A stretch of 5,727 bases of DNA from Acidobacteriota bacterium. Its GTDB lineage: Bacteria; Acidobacteriota; Terriglobia; Terriglobales; Acidobacteriaceae. Positions 5,391 through 5,727 of the stretch are shown here, one piece after another. Positions within the stretch are counted from its first letter, which is position 1, and every line of letters starts with the position of its first letter. The notes beneath the pieces are model-generated. The model worked only from the letters and a program-made list of their open reading frames with translations. It had not been told where the DNA came from and did no database searches. Where the stretch lies: assembly GCA_021778875.1 (NCBI GenBank), contig JAJYBT010000223.1:1-5727 (forward strand), written 5' to 3'. The translations under genes and the position numbers were made by a program.

Positions 5391-5727
5391 TCAGTCCTGC
5401 GCCGCCCGCAGCATCGCCGCCAGGCTGCGCTCCACGTCGTCCTCGGTGGTGGCCCACGACGACACACTGATGCGCATCGCCGTATGCCCCTGCCATACCG
5501 TTGAACCGCACCAGCACGTGCCATCCTGCTGAATGCGCTCGATGGTGCGCAGGGTCTTCTCTCCGCTGCCAAACGAGACCAGCACCTGGTTGATGACCAC
5601 ATCGTTCAGAATCTCGTAGCCCGCCGCGCGCAATCCATCCGCAAACCGCCTCGCATGGCTGCAGGTGCGTTCCACAATCTGCGCCATGCCGCTGCGGCCC
5701 ACCGACCGCAACGCCGCCCACAGCTCC
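5391..5727 (-). CDS. PLP-dependent decarboxylase-family enzyme, C-terminal part only
   Basis: The frame enters from the right edge (first complete codon ends at 5726) and gives about 112 residues ending at the TGA at 5393-5391. It contains ELWAALRSVGRSGMAQIVER, then YEILNDVVINQVLVSFG, then DGTCWCG followed by STVWQGHTAMRISVSSW and ATTEDDVERSLAAM. From family knowledge this is the C-terminal small domain of fold-type I PLP enzymes of the group II amino-acid decarboxylase kind, often annotated as aspartate aminotransferase family or pyridoxal-dependent decarboxylase. The catalytic lysine lies upstream, outside the window, so the substrate cannot be read. The gene is followed after 51 nt by the aminopeptidase gene on the same strand, and no terminator separates them. 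The family call is good; the activity is open. Confidence 0.85.
   Translation of the reverse strand, partial: ELWAALRSVGRSGMAQIVERTCSHARRFADGLRAAGYEILNDVVINQVLVSFGSGEKTLRTIERIQQDGTCWCGSTVWQGHTAMRISVSSWATTEDDVERSLAAMLRAAQD

Noticed and set aside
4545..5504. Long plus-strand open frame (319 residues) opposite the aminopeptidase
   Set aside because: Arg/His/Pro/Gln-rich composition typical of antisense GC-rich DNA, with no recognisable motif. The minus strand has all M24 catalytic residues.

Overview
The window looks like chromosomal DNA from a high-GC Gram-negative bacterium. The gene set (an RNase E/G with a long acidic insert, a secreted beta-barrel protein, an exported M24 peptidase, and a PLP decarboxylase of the type ending in GTCWCG..VWQG) fits Acidobacteriota, probably near Acidobacteriaceae. 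That placement is inferred from composition and gene style, not from a search.

Layout. Positions 1 to about 130 are a foreign-looking, AT-richer scrap (about 40% GC by my count over 1-120). On the minus strand it encodes roughly 43 residues of a CusA/CzcA-type heavy-metal RND efflux pump. It is fused head-on to the interior of an RNase E/G gene on the plus strand (open frame to 2132) that has lost its 5' end. What remains is an acidic disordered region, an Arg/Gly-rich patch, the second half of an S1 domain, the catalytic domain and the zinc-link. A hairpin follows the gene. Next comes a plus-strand gene for a secreted outer-membrane beta-barrel protein (2297-3163) with a structured-looking leader and a strong intrinsic terminator (3184-3226).

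From 3229 to the right edge all genes lie on the minus strand and read leftward: the C-terminus of a PLP-dependent decarboxylase-like enzyme (cut by the window edge), an exported Xaa-Pro aminopeptidase (M24B), a 124-residue protein of unknown function, and a 129-residue polytopic membrane protein. Spacings are 51 nt, 12 nt and a 7-nt overlap, so they probably form one transcription unit converging on the plus-strand terminator.

The clearest anomaly is the left-end junction, which is either a misassembled contig end or a real rearrangement that broke the ribonuclease gene. I see no CRISPR array, tRNA, rRNA, complete mobile element or defence system, and I do not claim a new system here. The least explained parts are the two small coupled genes at 3229-3986 and the leader of the beta-barrel gene.
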